This document shows positions 50,077-58,381 of a DNA stretch of 64,000 bases, piece by piece. The stretch comes from Streptomyces capitiformicae (lineage in GTDB: Bacteria > Actinomycetota > Actinomycetes > Streptomycetales > Streptomycetaceae). The first letter of the stretch is position 1. Each line of letters begins with the position of its first letter. The position numbers were made by a program, and so were the translations under genes. The notes under the pieces were generated by a model. It saw only the letters and a program-made list of their open reading frames with translations, searched no databases and was not told where the DNA came from. The DNA lies in NCBI RefSeq assembly GCF_002214185.1, contig NZ_CP022161.1, positions 8,811,486 to 8,875,485 of the forward strand. Reading direction: 5' to 3'.

Positions 50077-51011
50077 GCACGCTGACCGAGCGCGCCGAAC
50101 GCGACGACCGTGCCGAGGACGGCCGGCACGGCGGGCAGGGCGAGCCCGGTGGTCGCACAGAGCCCCCCGTCGAGGTCGCCGACGGCTACCGCGCCGGCCG
50201 CACCCTGCCCCTCAGGGTCGAGCTGGTCCGGCAGCTCAAGCGCCGGCGCACGATGATCATGGGCGGCGTCCTGTTCGCCCTGCCGATCATCCTGCTGATC
50301 GCCTTCCAGATCGGCGGCACCCCGGGCGAGGGCAACAGCCGGGTCAACCTGATGGACACGGCGACGGCGTCCGGGACGAACTTCGCCGCGGTGAACCTGT
50401 TCGCCGGCGCGGGATTCCTGCTGGTCATCCCCGTCGCGCTGTTCTGCGGCGACACGGTCGCCTCGGAGGCCAGCTGGTCCTCCCTGCGCTATCTCCTCGC
50501 CGCTCCGGTGCCCCGCGCCCGCCTGCTGTGGTCCAAGCTCGCCGTCGGCCTCACCCTCAGCCTGGCCGCGCTGGTGCTGCTGCCGGTCATCGCCCTCGCC
50601 ATCGGCACGGTGGCCTACGGCTGGGGCCCGCTGGAGCTGCCCACGGGCGGCGAGCTGGCTCCGGGGGCCGCCGCCCGGGCGCTGTTGATCACCGTGGCGT
50701 ACATCTTCGTGTCCCAACTGGTCACCGCCGCCATGGCGTTCTGGCTGTCCACCCGGACCGACGCCCCCCTCGGCGCGGTCGGCGGCGCCGTCTTCATCAC
50801 CATCATCGGCAACGTCCTCGACGCGGTGACCGCCCTCGGCGACTGGCGCGACTTCCTGCCCGCGCACTACCAGTACGCCTGGCTGGACGTCGTCCGCTCA
50901 CAGCCCGACTACTCCGACATGATCCAGGGCACGTCCCTCTCTATAACGTACGCACTCGTCCTGTTCGCCCTGGCCTTCCGCGGTTTCGGCCGCAAGGACG
51001 TGGTCTCGTAG
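50073..51011 (+). CDS. ABC-2-type permease partner of the hydrolase-ATPase fusion
   Basis: 312 residues. After a ~45-residue Asp/Glu/Gly-rich cytosolic start (ERAERDDRAEDGRHGGQGEP) come about six hydrophobic helices: MIMGGVLFALPIILLIAFQIGG, AVNLFAGAGFLLVIPVALFCGD, VGLTLSLAALVLLPVIALAIGT, ALLITVAYIFVSQLVTAAMAFWL, AVGGAVFITIIGNVLDAVTA and TYALVLFALAFRGFGRKDV. The ABC2-type SEASWSSLRYLLAAPVPRARLLWSKL motif is present. ATG 50073 overlaps the upstream stop by four bases, so the ATPase-hydrolase fusion and this permease are made together and probably form a dimeric exporter. Substrate unknown; the attached outer hydrolase suggests a peptide or ester. Confidence 0.88.
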   Translation: MSTLTERAERDDRAEDGRHGGQGEPGGRTEPPVEVADGYRAGRTLPLRVELVRQLKRRRTMIMGGVLFALPIILLIAFQIGGTPGEGNSRVNLMDTATASGTNFAAVNLFAGAGFLLVIPVALFCGDTVASEASWSSLRYLLAAPVPRARLLWSKLAVGLTLSLAALVLLPVIALAIGTVAYGWGPLELPTGGELAPGAAARALLITVAYIFVSQLVTAAMAFWLSTRTDAPLGAVGGAVFITIIGNVLDAVTALGDWRDFLPAHYQYAWLDVVRSQPDYSDMIQGTSLSITYALVLFALAFRGFGRKDVVS

Positions 51012-51092
51012 GTCACCGGAAGATCACCCACCGGTCTCGACCGGCCCTGGTCGTGGCCGCTTCGAGACGCATCCGCAACACCCCGTAGCGCA

Positions 51093-51172
51093 CATCCGGG
51101 CCCCCTCCGCCGTCACAGTCACAACAGTCGCCCACAGAAAGGCGACAGCTGACTGACGAGGGGGCCCGGATG
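51093..51172 (+). promoter_or_regulatory. long inverted repeat enclosing the ribosome-binding site and start codon of the VWA lipoprotein gene
   Basis: CATCCGGGCCCCCTC (51093-51107) is the perfect complement of GAGGGGGCCCGGATG (51158-51172). The right arm contains the ribosome site GAGGGGG and ends with the start ATG (51170-51172). The 50-base loop holds further pairs: GTCGCC (51127-51132) with GGCGAC (51141-51146), and CAGTC (about 51115-51119) with GACTG (about 51151-51155). In an mRNA starting upstream of 51093 the whole would fold into one extended stem hiding the translation start. Alternatively the left arm may simply serve as a terminator of the upstream ABC genes. Confidence 0.7.
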
Positions 51173-52759
51173 CGTTCGTATCGCAGGACACTCAGGACAG
51201 GACCGACACGACGGCGGCTGAGCACAGGGCTCCTCGCCCTGGGCACGGCGGGCGCCCTGCTCCTCACCGGCTGCGGTCAGAGCGGCGACAGCGGGCGCGG
51301 CGACTCGTCGGCGTACGACCGCGAAGGGGGCGGCAACAGCACGGGAGGCTTCCCGGCCCCCGCCCCCGAGGGCACCGACACCGGCGAACAGCGCGGCGAG
51401 CAACCGGACGACGAGTCCCGCGACATCGCCCCGTCCCCCGACTACCTCTCCACCTTCGCCCTCGACGTCGACACCGCCTCCTACGGCTACGCCCGCCGCA
51501 CCCTGGGGGACGGAACCCTGCCGGACCCCACCACGATCCGCCCCGAGGAATTCGTCAACAGCTTCCGCCAGGACTACGAACGCCCGGGCGGCGACGGCTT
51601 CTCGGTCACCGTCGACGGCGCCCGCACCAACGATGACAACTGGTCCCTGGTCCGCGTCGGCCTCGCCACCCGCACCGCCGGGGACGACGGCGAACGCCCG
51701 CCCGCCGCGCTCACCTTCGTCATCGACGTCAGCGGCTCCATGTCCGAACCGGGCCGCCTCGACCTCGCCCAGGACGCCCTGCGCACGATGACGGACCGAC
51801 TGCGCGACGACGACTCCGTCGCGATCGTCACCTTCAGCGACGAGGCCGAGACCGTCCTGCCGATGACCCGCCTCGACGACAACCGGGGCGAGATCCACGA
51901 CGCCATCGACAGCCTGGAACCCACCGACTCCACCAACCTCGGCGCGGGCGTCGAGACCGGCTACGAAACCGCCGTCGAGGGCCTGCGCAAGGGCGCGACC
52001 AACCGCGTCGTCCTCCTCTCCGACGCCCTCGCCAACACCGGCGACACCGACGCCGACACCATCCTCGAACGCATCGGCACCGAGCGCCGCGAGCACGGCA
52101 TCACCCTCTTCGGCGTCGGCGTCGGCAGCGACTACGGCGACGCCCTCATGGAACAGCTCGCCGACCAGGGCGACGGCCACACCACCTACGTCTCCACGGA
52201 GGAGGAGGCCGAGAGGCTCTTCTGCGAGGAACTCCCGCGCCACATCGACCTCACCGCCCGCGACGCCAAGGCCCAGGTCGCCTTCGACCCGGAGACGGTC
52301 GAGGAGTTCCGCCTGATCGGCTACGACAACCGCCAGGTCGCCGACGAGGACTTCCGTGACGACCGAGTCGACGGCGGCGAGGTAGGCCCCGGCCACACCG
52401 TCACGGCCCTGTACGCCGTCCGCACCGAGCAGAACGCCACCGGCCACCTCGCCACCGCCACCGTCCGCTGGCTCGACCCCGACACCCGCACCCCGCACGA
52501 GGAATCGTCCGACATCGAGGCCTCCACCCTCCACGACGACCTCTGGGCCACATCACCGCACGGCCTCCAAGTAGCCGCCGTAGCCGCCTACTTCGCCGAC
52601 GCCCTACGCCAAGGCGACAGCCGCTGGTCCGACCTCCCGAGCAGCCCGACGCTGAGCCAACTCTCCCACCGCGCCGAGGACTTGGCCCGAGACCGCGAGG
52701 ACAAGGACCTGTACGACCTGGCTGACGCGATCGAGAGGGCGGACGAGTTGCTGACGTAG
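51170..52759 (+). CDS. VWA-domain lipoprotein (YfbK-like)
   Basis: 529 residues. A signal peptide with a lipobox (LLALGTAGALLLTGCGQSG; Cys about residue 36) anchors it outside the membrane. A ~70-residue disordered linker follows, then the VWF-A-N region (DYLSTFALDVDTASYGYARR, about 98-117; IRPEEFVNSF) and a von Willebrand A domain with a complete metal site: TFVIDVSGSMSEPGRLDLAQ (DxSxS, about 182-201), the Thr in DSTNLGAGVETGYE and the Asp in LLSDALANTGDTDADT. The C-terminus is the DUF3520-like domain (HTVTALYAVRTEQNATGHLATATVRWLDPDTRTPHEE). YfbK-type proteins probably mediate metal-dependent protein contacts at the cell surface. ATG 51170 lies within the 15-bp inverted repeat. Confidence 0.9.
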   Translation: MRSYRRTLRTGPTRRRLSTGLLALGTAGALLLTGCGQSGDSGRGDSSAYDREGGGNSTGGFPAPAPEGTDTGEQRGEQPDDESRDIAPSPDYLSTFALDVDTASYGYARRTLGDGTLPDPTTIRPEEFVNSFRQDYERPGGDGFSVTVDGARTNDDNWSLVRVGLATRTAGDDGERPPAALTFVIDVSGSMSEPGRLDLAQDALRTMTDRLRDDDSVAIVTFSDEAETVLPMTRLDDNRGEIHDAIDSLEPTDSTNLGAGVETGYETAVEGLRKGATNRVVLLSDALANTGDTDADTILERIGTERREHGITLFGVGVGSDYGDALMEQLADQGDGHTTYVSTEEEAERLFCEELPRHIDLTARDAKAQVAFDPETVEEFRLIGYDNRQVADEDFRDDRVDGGEVGPGHTVTALYAVRTEQNATGHLATATVRWLDPDTRTPHEESSDIEASTLHDDLWATSPHGLQVAAVAAYFADALRQGDSRWSDLPSSPTLSQLSHRAEDLARDREDKDLYDLADAIERADELLT

Positions 52760-52941
52760 CGCAGCGGCACCCGGCGAACGCCGGTGAGCGAAAACCCGCC
52801 CCCGCCCGTAACCGTACGAGTGGGTTCGGGAGACACGGACGAGCCGGCACCCCGGAATGACCCGAACCCATTGAAAATTCCTTACGCATCGGTAAGTTAA
52901 CTCGTCAGTAATGAAACGGTCGTCGGCCTCGGGGAGCTGCC

Positions 52942-54864
52942 ATGGGCGTACGCAAGGACCTGAACCAGGCGAGACAACGCACCGACCTCGCCGAACGGAT
53001 CAAGGTCGAAGTCGTGAAGGACGCCCACGGTGTCGTCCGTGAGGCCCGCACGCCCGCGCTCGCACCCCGCGCGACCAGCGGCAGCATCGCCGACCTGCCC
53101 TTCGTCAACGCCACCGAGGCCCCCGACGCCGTGATCCTGCGCCGCGCCGACGACCACGGCGACTGGCACCCGGTCACGGCCGCCGCCTTCGCCCGCGAGG
53201 TCACCGTCACCGCCAAGGGGTTGATGGCCGCCGGTCTCGAACCGGGCGGCCGGGTCGCGGTGATGTCCCGCACCCGCTACGAGTGGACGGTCCTCGACTT
53301 CGCCATCTGGGCGGCCGGCGGCCAGTCCGTCCCCATCTACGCCACCTCCTCGCCCGACCAGATCGAGTGGATCGTCCGGGACTCCGGCTCCCGCTTCGTG
53401 ATCGTGGAGACCCCGGAGAACGCGGCCGCCGTCGCCACCGCCACCGATCGCCACACCCAGCCCCCGCACGTCTGGCAACTCGACGAAGGGGCCCTGCCCC
53501 AACTCGCCGACCTGGGCCGGACCATCGCCGACGAGGAGGTCACCAAGCGCCGCGCCGCCCTCACCCCCGACACGGCCGCGACCATCTGCTACACCTCCGG
53601 CACCACCGGCCGCCCCAAGGGCTGCGTCCTCACCCACGCCAACCTCCACGCGGAGGCCGCCAACACGGTCGAACTGCTCCACCCCGTCTTCAAGGCGGTC
53701 ACCGACCAGGTCGCCTCCACCCTTCTCTTCCTCCCCCTGGCCCACATCCTCGGCCGCACGATCCAGATCGCCTGTCTGATGGCCCGTATCGAGCTGGGCC
53801 ACAACCCCAGCATCAAGCCCGCCGAACTGCGACCCGCGCTCAAGAGGTTCCGCCCCACCTTCGTCGTCGGCGTCCCCTACCTCTTCGAGCGGATCCACGC
53901 CACCGGCCGCGCCACCGCCGAACGCATCGGCCGCGGCGCCTCCTTCGACCGCGCCCACCGCATCGGCGTCCGCTTCGCCGAGTCCTACCTGGACAAGTTC
54001 CTGGACCGAGGCCCCGGCCCGACCCCGGGCCTCTACGCCGCCTGGGCCCTGTACGACCTGCTGGTCTACCGCCGCGTCCGCAAGGAACTCGGCGGCCGCC
54101 TCCGCTACGCCATCAGTGGCGGCTCCCCCCTCGACCGCGACCTCAACCTCTTCTTCTACGCCGCCGGCGTCATCGTCTACGAGGGCTACGGCCTCACCGA
54201 GACCACCGCGGCCGCCACCATCGTGCCGCCCCTCAAACCCCGCCCCGGCACGGTCGGCCAGCCCGTCCCCGGCACCGCGATCCGTATCGCCGACGACGGC
54301 GAGGTCCTCATCAAGGGCTCCATCGTCTTCGGCACCTACTGGAACAACCCGGTCGCCACCGACGTCGCCCTCACCGACGACTGGTTCGCCACCGGCGACC
54401 TCGGCGCGCTCGACGAGGACGGCTACCTCACCATCACCGGCCGCAAGAAGGACATCCTCGTCACCTCCGGCGGCAAGAACGTTTCCCCCGCCGTCCTGGA
54501 GGACCGCCTGCGCAGCCGCCCCCCGGTCGGCCAGTGCATCGCCGTCGGCGACAACCGCCCCTACGTCGCCGCCCTCATCACCCTCGACCCCGAGGACGTC
54601 AGCCACTGGCTCCACGTCCGCGGCATGTCCCCGGACACCCCGCTCTCCGAGCTCGTCGACGACCCCCGCATGCGCGCCGACGTCCAGAAGGCCGTCGACT
54701 ACGCCAACCAGGCGGTCTCCCGTGCCGAGTCGATCCGTGAGTTCAGGCTGGTGGAAGGCGAGTTCACCGAGGATAACGGCCTGCTCACCCCATCCATGAA
54801 GGTCAAACGCCACGCGGTGACGACGGCATACGCCCACGAGATAGAGGCGCTGTACCGGGGCTGA
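52942..54864 (+). CDS. fadD: long-chain fatty-acid-CoA ligase (AMP-forming)
   Basis: 640 residues, ANL superfamily. AMP-binding P-loop motif ICYTSGTTGRPKGCVLTHAN (about 214-233); acyl/adenylate region VYEGYGLTETTAAATI (about 412-427); ATP-binding [38 protein letters not shown] (about 478-515). The C-terminal catalytic Lys lies in LLTPSMKVKRHAV. It activates fatty acids for beta-oxidation or lipid synthesis. ATG 52942 with GGGGAG about 7 bases upstream. The preceding 182-bp gap is AT-rich near 52880-52915 (GAAAATTCCTTACGCATCGG), probably its promoter. Monocistronic. Confidence 0.93.
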   Translation: MGVRKDLNQARQRTDLAERIKVEVVKDAHGVVREARTPALAPRATSGSIADLPFVNATEAPDAVILRRADDHGDWHPVTAAAFAREVTVTAKGLMAAGLEPGGRVAVMSRTRYEWTVLDFAIWAAGGQSVPIYATSSPDQIEWIVRDSGSRFVIVETPENAAAVATATDRHTQPPHVWQLDEGALPQLADLGRTIADEEVTKRRAALTPDTAATICYTSGTTGRPKGCVLTHANLHAEAANTVELLHPVFKAVTDQVASTLLFLPLAHILGRTIQIACLMARIELGHNPSIKPAELRPALKRFRPTFVVGVPYLFERIHATGRATAERIGRGASFDRAHRIGVRFAESYLDKFLDRGPGPTPGLYAAWALYDLLVYRRVRKELGGRLRYAISGGSPLDRDLNLFFYAAGVIVYEGYGLTETTAAATIVPPLKPRPGTVGQPVPGTAIRIADDGEVLIKGSIVFGTYWNNPVATDVALTDDWFATGDLGALDEDGYLTITGRKKDILVTSGGKNVSPAVLEDRLRSRPPVGQCIAVGDNRPYVAALITLDPEDVSHWLHVRGMSPDTPLSELVDDPRMRADVQKAVDYANQAVSRAESIREFRLVEGEFTEDNGLLTPSMKVKRHAVTTAYAHEIEALYRG

Positions 54865-54958
54865 CGCCCTTTCACACTCGGCCCCCCTGTGTTGCATGCC
54901 TGATACGGCAGTGGTCATATCTCCCCGAAAGCACCTGAAGCACCACCTGGGAGGACTA

Positions 54959-55303
54959 ATGCCCCATCGCATGCTCCATTCGGCGGCCGCCGTGACGCTG
55001 GCTTCCGCGTCGCTGCTGGCCGCCATGCCGGCGCAGGCCGCCGCGCAGCAGGCGTTTCCCTGCTCAGTCGGCGTCCAGAAGTTCAGCAGCACCGTGACCA
55101 GCAGGGCCACCGTCAACCTCTGGTGCGCCGAGGCCCGGACCGTCACCACGACCATCACCGCGGACGGCGTCGAGGTCGTGACGTTCCAACAGACCGTTCA
55201 GGCCAACGTCCAACAGAGCGTCAGCGTCAATGTGCCGAGGCCCGCGAAGGTCTGCGCCAAGGTGACGAGCGGCAGTGACAGCACCGAGATCTGCGCTCCC
55301 TGA
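54959..55303 (+). CDS. small secreted protein, 114 residues, function unknown
   Basis: Not recognised. A Sec signal peptide is clear (MLHSAAAVTLASASLLAAMPAQAAA, cleavage near residue 29). The mature ~85 residues are beta-rich, Val/Thr-rich, with four cysteines (FPCSVG, LWCAEA, KVCAKV, EICAP) that could form two disulfides. Repeated strands (TVTTTITADGVEVVTFQQT, VQANVQQSVSVNVPRPAK) look like a small immunoglobulin-like sandwich. ATG 54959 follows GGGAGGACTA. The upstream 94-bp gap contains its promoter. Possibly surface-active or an enzyme inhibitor; no evidence for either. Confidence 0.75.
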   Translation: MPHRMLHSAAAVTLASASLLAAMPAQAAAQQAFPCSVGVQKFSSTVTSRATVNLWCAEARTVTTTITADGVEVVTFQQTVQANVQQSVSVNVPRPAKVCAKVTSGSDSTEICAP

Positions 55304-55475
55304 CGGCGCGCCTCCAGGCGTCGTCCGCAACGGCCTTAAATCCTGCGGAAGTTGACTAATACACCCAATCGGATGTGTCGGAAATGAGGGGTTAAGTGAG
55401 GTGCGTGTTATCGTCTGTGACCAGTCGGGCACGGTCCGTAAGGAGGGTCGTGTGCGTGAGAAAAACGGAGACAGC

Positions 55476-55733
55476 ATGCACAAGCTGAAGAAGGCTGCGG
55501 CCGTGGCGGCCATGGTCGGCGGCATCAGCCTCGCCGGTGGCGGGGTCGCCAGCGCCGGCGACTACGACGACCCGTACCCGTACCCGGGCGTGGCGATCGA
55601 GAACCTGCAGGTCGTGGAGTGCGACCAGACGTTCGAGCCCAACACCTCCGCGATCACTGGTGGTGCCGCCGGTGGTGACAACCAGACGAACGTCGGCAAC
55701 TTCTGCACGGTCGTCGGTGAAGTTGAGGACTGA
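55476..55733 (+). CDS. small secreted acidic protein, 85 residues, function unknown
   Basis: Not recognised. Signal peptide: MHKLKKAAAVAAMVGGISLAGGGVASAG (about 1-28). The mature ~57 residues begin DYDDPYPYPGVAIENLQVVE and contain two cysteines (VVECDQTF and GNFCTVVG), with GGAAGGDNQTNVGN between. The size and leader recall secreted aerial-hypha proteins such as chaplins, but the chaplin motif is absent. ATG 55476 with CGGAGA about 5 bases upstream; the frame is open to 55401 but the signal peptide starts here. The adjoining gap (55304-55475) shows only an AT-rich stretch (about 55335-55400). Confidence 0.7.
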   Translation: MHKLKKAAAVAAMVGGISLAGGGVASAGDYDDPYPYPGVAIENLQVVECDQTFEPNTSAITGGAAGGDNQTNVGNFCTVVGEVED

Positions 55734-55749
55734 TTTCAGGACGTCATGA

Positions 55750-56835
55750 CGAGTCGGGTCCCGCGCCCTCGGTGTGGACGGCAAGCCGGACAGCGAGCAG
55801 GAACTGCATCTGCCGCTGGGCTACAAGTGGGTGGTGTGGGACCACACCGACACCAAGATCAAGCTCACCAAGGGCGCGCACACCCTCACGCTCGCCGCGA
55901 AGAGCGCCGACGGCAAGCGCGCCACCAAGGGTGACGCCATCGTCGACCGCCTCACCCTCACTCTGCCCCAAGCTTCGGCCGCCACCCAGGTGTACGAGGG
56001 CGAGCTGGCCTGGCTCAGCGGCGGGGCGCGCCCCGTCTACCAGCCGGCGAAGCCGGCGGCAACGGGATCGGGCGCGGCCCGGCTCGCCAAGGGCCAGACC
56101 GCCACCTTCTGGGTCTACTCACCCGCCGACCGCGAGGCCACCCTCACCATCGACACCCTCAGCGGCACGGACGCCCGGCTCTCCGTCAACGAGCACAAAG
56201 TCCTGCGCCTGACCAAAGACAGGAGCAGCGTCGCGGTCTCCCTCTCCGGCGGCGTCAACAAAGTGACACTGACCGGAGGTTCAGCCACGACCCTCGTCGA
56301 CCGCCTCACGGTCACACCCACCAACGGCACACTCAAGGCACGTACGTACAAGGCGCAGGACGCCGAGCTCGCGGGCACTGCCACGCTGACCCCGCTCTCG
56401 CTGGCCACCGACGGCACGGCGATCACGGGCATCGGCGGGGACCCCGGCAACGGCAACACCGCGACGTTCACCGTCACGGCCGACCGGGCCGGCCTGCACG
56501 CGCTGCGCGTCCGCTACTCCAACCCCGAGCAGTCCAAGGCCACCCACTACAACCCGGACCCCGTCGCCCGCCACACCGACATCACCGTCAACGGCGGCGA
56601 CATGCGGCGCGTCGGCTTCCCCCACAGCTTCCACGCGAACAACTTCTGGGAGCTGACCGTCCCGGTCCGCCTCCAGAAGGGACAGAACACGATCACCTTC
56701 CGCTCCGAGGAACTGCCCAACTTCGACGGCACCACCTACGCCTCGGACACCTTCCCCGGGGTACTGCTCCGCTCCCGCTACGCGCCGCTGATCGACCGGA
56801 TCACCGTCGCCCCGTACGCGCGGCAGGTCCGCTGA
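55750..56835 (+). pseudogene. C-terminal remnant of a secreted protein with tandem CBM35-like domains
   Basis: The frame opens after a stop at 55747, and the first ~350 residues make sense only as the middle and end of a larger protein: GVDGKPDSEQELHLPLGYKWVVWDHTD already starts inside a domain, with no signal peptide and no ribosome site (GTG 55774 is the first possible start). It contains at least two beta-sandwich carbohydrate-binding-like domains: residues ~70-185 (QVYEGELAWLSGGARPVYQ ... TTLVDRLTVTP) and ~190-350 (YKAQDAELAGTATLTPLSLA ... LIDRITVAPYARQVR). The catalytic half is missing. It could be expressed from a fusion with upstream sequence, but decay is more likely because other remnants lie next to it. 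Confidence 0.7.
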
Positions 56836-57094
56836 GGTAATGCCGTAAGCCGCTTCGCCGCAACGGGCGTCGGCCGCCTGCGACTTCCATCGGCGATACC
56901 GCCGACCAGCACCGAGCCGCCATGCGCGGGCGGCGTGGGCGCGGTCGCCGCCGGTCGTCGACACGACGGTGGGCGGGCGTATGCGGCCCGCGGCTCCTCG
57001 CCGACGAGCGTGATCGTTCCGTCCCAGCCCTGGCGCCGCAGCTCGTCGACAGCGGTCACCCCGGCGAGGAGCCGCCAACCACAACCGCCCTCAT
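56780..57094 (-). pseudogene. ferredoxin reductase gene remnant (FAD-binding N-terminus)
   Basis: From ATG 57094 the frame reads MRAVVVGGSSPG and hits a stop. Shifted by one frame it continues TAVDELRRQGWDGTITLVGE, EPRAAYARPP, which is the start of a P450-type ferredoxin reductase (GGG/SxxG then LRxxGYxGxIxLVGxExxxPYxRPPLSK). After ARPP similarity disappears. So only about 45 residues of roughly 400 remain, with a frameshift. The ATG overlaps the stop of the ferredoxin remnant (ATGA), as in intact ferredoxin-reductase operons. Confidence 0.7.
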
Positions 57095-57290
57095 CCGACA
57101 GTCCTCAGCGCAGCCACCGGACAGGGGTGGGTGGCTGCCTCGGCCCGCTCGGCCAGTGCCTCCGGGATGTCGTCCAGCAGGACGGTGACGACGCCGTCCT
57201 CGTCGAGCCCGAAGACCTCGGGCGCGGCCTGTTCACAGCAGCCGAAGCCGTCGCAGCGTAGCGGCCCTCGTCCACGTCGATGTGCACCAC
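57091..57290 (-). pseudogene. P450-type ferredoxin gene with one-base frameshift
   Basis: GTG 57290 (or GTG 57287) starts VHIDVDEGRYA. The rest, CDGFGCCEQAAPEVFGLDED then VLLDDIPEALAERAEAATHPCPVAAL, is in another frame and ends at TGA 57091. Together they form a ~66-residue single-cluster ferredoxin with CxxxxxC and CP spacing. The length from 57290 to the stop is 200 bases, one short of a multiple of three, placing a single-base deletion near 57255. A sequencing error could explain this one, but the neighbours are also broken. Confidence 0.72.
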
Positions 57291-57334
57291 GCAGCAACCA
57301 TCGGCGGGGGGCCGACGCGGGGCTATTGGTGAGA

Positions 57335-57515
57335 TTACGGTGTGGGTACCTGGTTCTCCGCCATCCAGGCCGCGACCTGCGTACGGGAGCTGAAGCCCAA
57401 GGTCATCGGTCGTGGTGCCCTCCCTGGCACCGACCGCCTCGGCCGTGTCCAGGCCGAAGCCGCCGGCGAACACCGAGAGCCGGTTCCACAGCAGCCGCTC
57501 GGCCGGGGTGCACAT
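57335..57515 (-). pseudogene. deletion remnant of a LuxR-family regulator
   Basis: PAERLLWNRLSVFAGGFGLDTAEAV (from about 57507) is the hallmark middle segment of large ATP-binding LuxR/AfsR-type regulators, and LGFSSRTQVAAWMAEN (ending at the stop 57335) is the extreme C-terminus of the same kind of protein, the end of the LuxR helix-turn-helix. They are separated by only about 20 codons and lie in different frames, so several hundred residues have been deleted between them. No start codon or ATPase P-loop remains. Same strand as the ferredoxin remnants downstream. Confidence 0.65.
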
Positions 57516-57718
57516 TCCGGCCGTCGGCGCTCCTCCTGACCCTCAGCTGCCCTCGGCTGGACATCGTTGCCGGTCAAACAGCTGCGTGCGTTTGCGAAAA
57601 GTCAGCACACGTACGTGCGTACTTCGTATGTCTTGACACCCACTGCCTGGCTCCGGTCGCTGCTGGTCATGCAACCACGCGGTAGTACGTCCCGCCCGTT
57701 ACCCCATCCACCCCGGTC

Positions 57719-58114
57719 TCAGCCGGTCCGCCCCTGCTCGCGCAGCACCCCGGAGACATCGGGCGCCCGGTAGTGGTCCCCCTTGAGCACCTTGCCGTCG
57801 GCCCGGCGGACGACACGGCCGTCGGGTCCCCGCTTGGTCATGTTGGAGCGGTGGATCTCCGCGATCACCTCATCGAGATCGATGCCGTGGACGAGAGCGG
57901 TGCCGTACGCCACGTACACGACGTCGGCCAGCTCGTGCGCCAGCCGGTCCAGCGAGCCCTCGACGGCCACCTCGGCGACTTCTGCGGCCTCCTCCGCCAG
58001 CAACTCGCCGCGGTGGGCCGCCAGTTCGGGCGAGACCTCGGTCGGCGCGGTGCGGGCGTCGAGCCCGAAGGCCAGGTGGAACTCACGGACCAGGTGGGCG
58101 GGAGAGGGACGCAT
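57719..58114 (-). CDS. MazG-like nucleotide pyrophosphohydrolase family protein
   Basis: 131 residues, all-alpha NTP pyrophosphatase fold. The metal motif ELLAEEAAEVAEVAVEG (ExxExxE, about residues 37-53) is followed by LDRLAHELADVVYVAYGTALVHGIDLDEVIAEIHRSNMTKRGPDG (ExxD, about 60-75; KRG typical of the MazG/PRA-PH group). Such enzymes hydrolyse non-canonical or excess nucleoside triphosphates. ATG 58114 begins MRPSPAHLVREFHLAFGL. Single gene, opposite to the PGRP amidase, with a 267-bp divergent region that includes short TATCGAG repeats (58125-58180). Confidence 0.85.
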   Translation of the reverse strand: MRPSPAHLVREFHLAFGLDARTAPTEVSPELAAHRGELLAEEAAEVAEVAVEGSLDRLAHELADVVYVAYGTALVHGIDLDEVIAEIHRSNMTKRGPDGRVVRRADGKVLKGDHYRAPDVSGVLREQGRTG

Positions 58115-58381
58115 ACGGCGACCCTATCGAGGCCCTGCGGCGGCCATATCGAGGCCCGATGCGGCGGCCGTATCGAGATCGTGTGCGGCAACTACGGCGA
58201 GACCGCTGCGGCGCCCCGACAGACCCGTCTCCCTCGTGAGGTCCTGTCACCCACACCCCTTTGTGGACTATGGCATTCTGACGCCTCATCAGTATCGGGG
58301 GCCGCCCTCGAAGGCGGTGACCGGGGTCCGTACCCTCCGTTGAGTCTTCAAGCATGACCCCGAAACGATTGAGGACCCACC

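Noticed and set aside
52897-55158. ~750-codon minus-strand open frame over the acyl-CoA ligase
   Set aside because: The ligase has all ANL motifs. The antisense product is Gly/Asp/Val/Arg-rich without homology signals.
57091-57290. Functional ferredoxin
   Set aside because: Needs a one-base correction to be continuous. A sequencing error is possible, but the adjacent reductase and regulator are certainly truncated, so decay is more likely.
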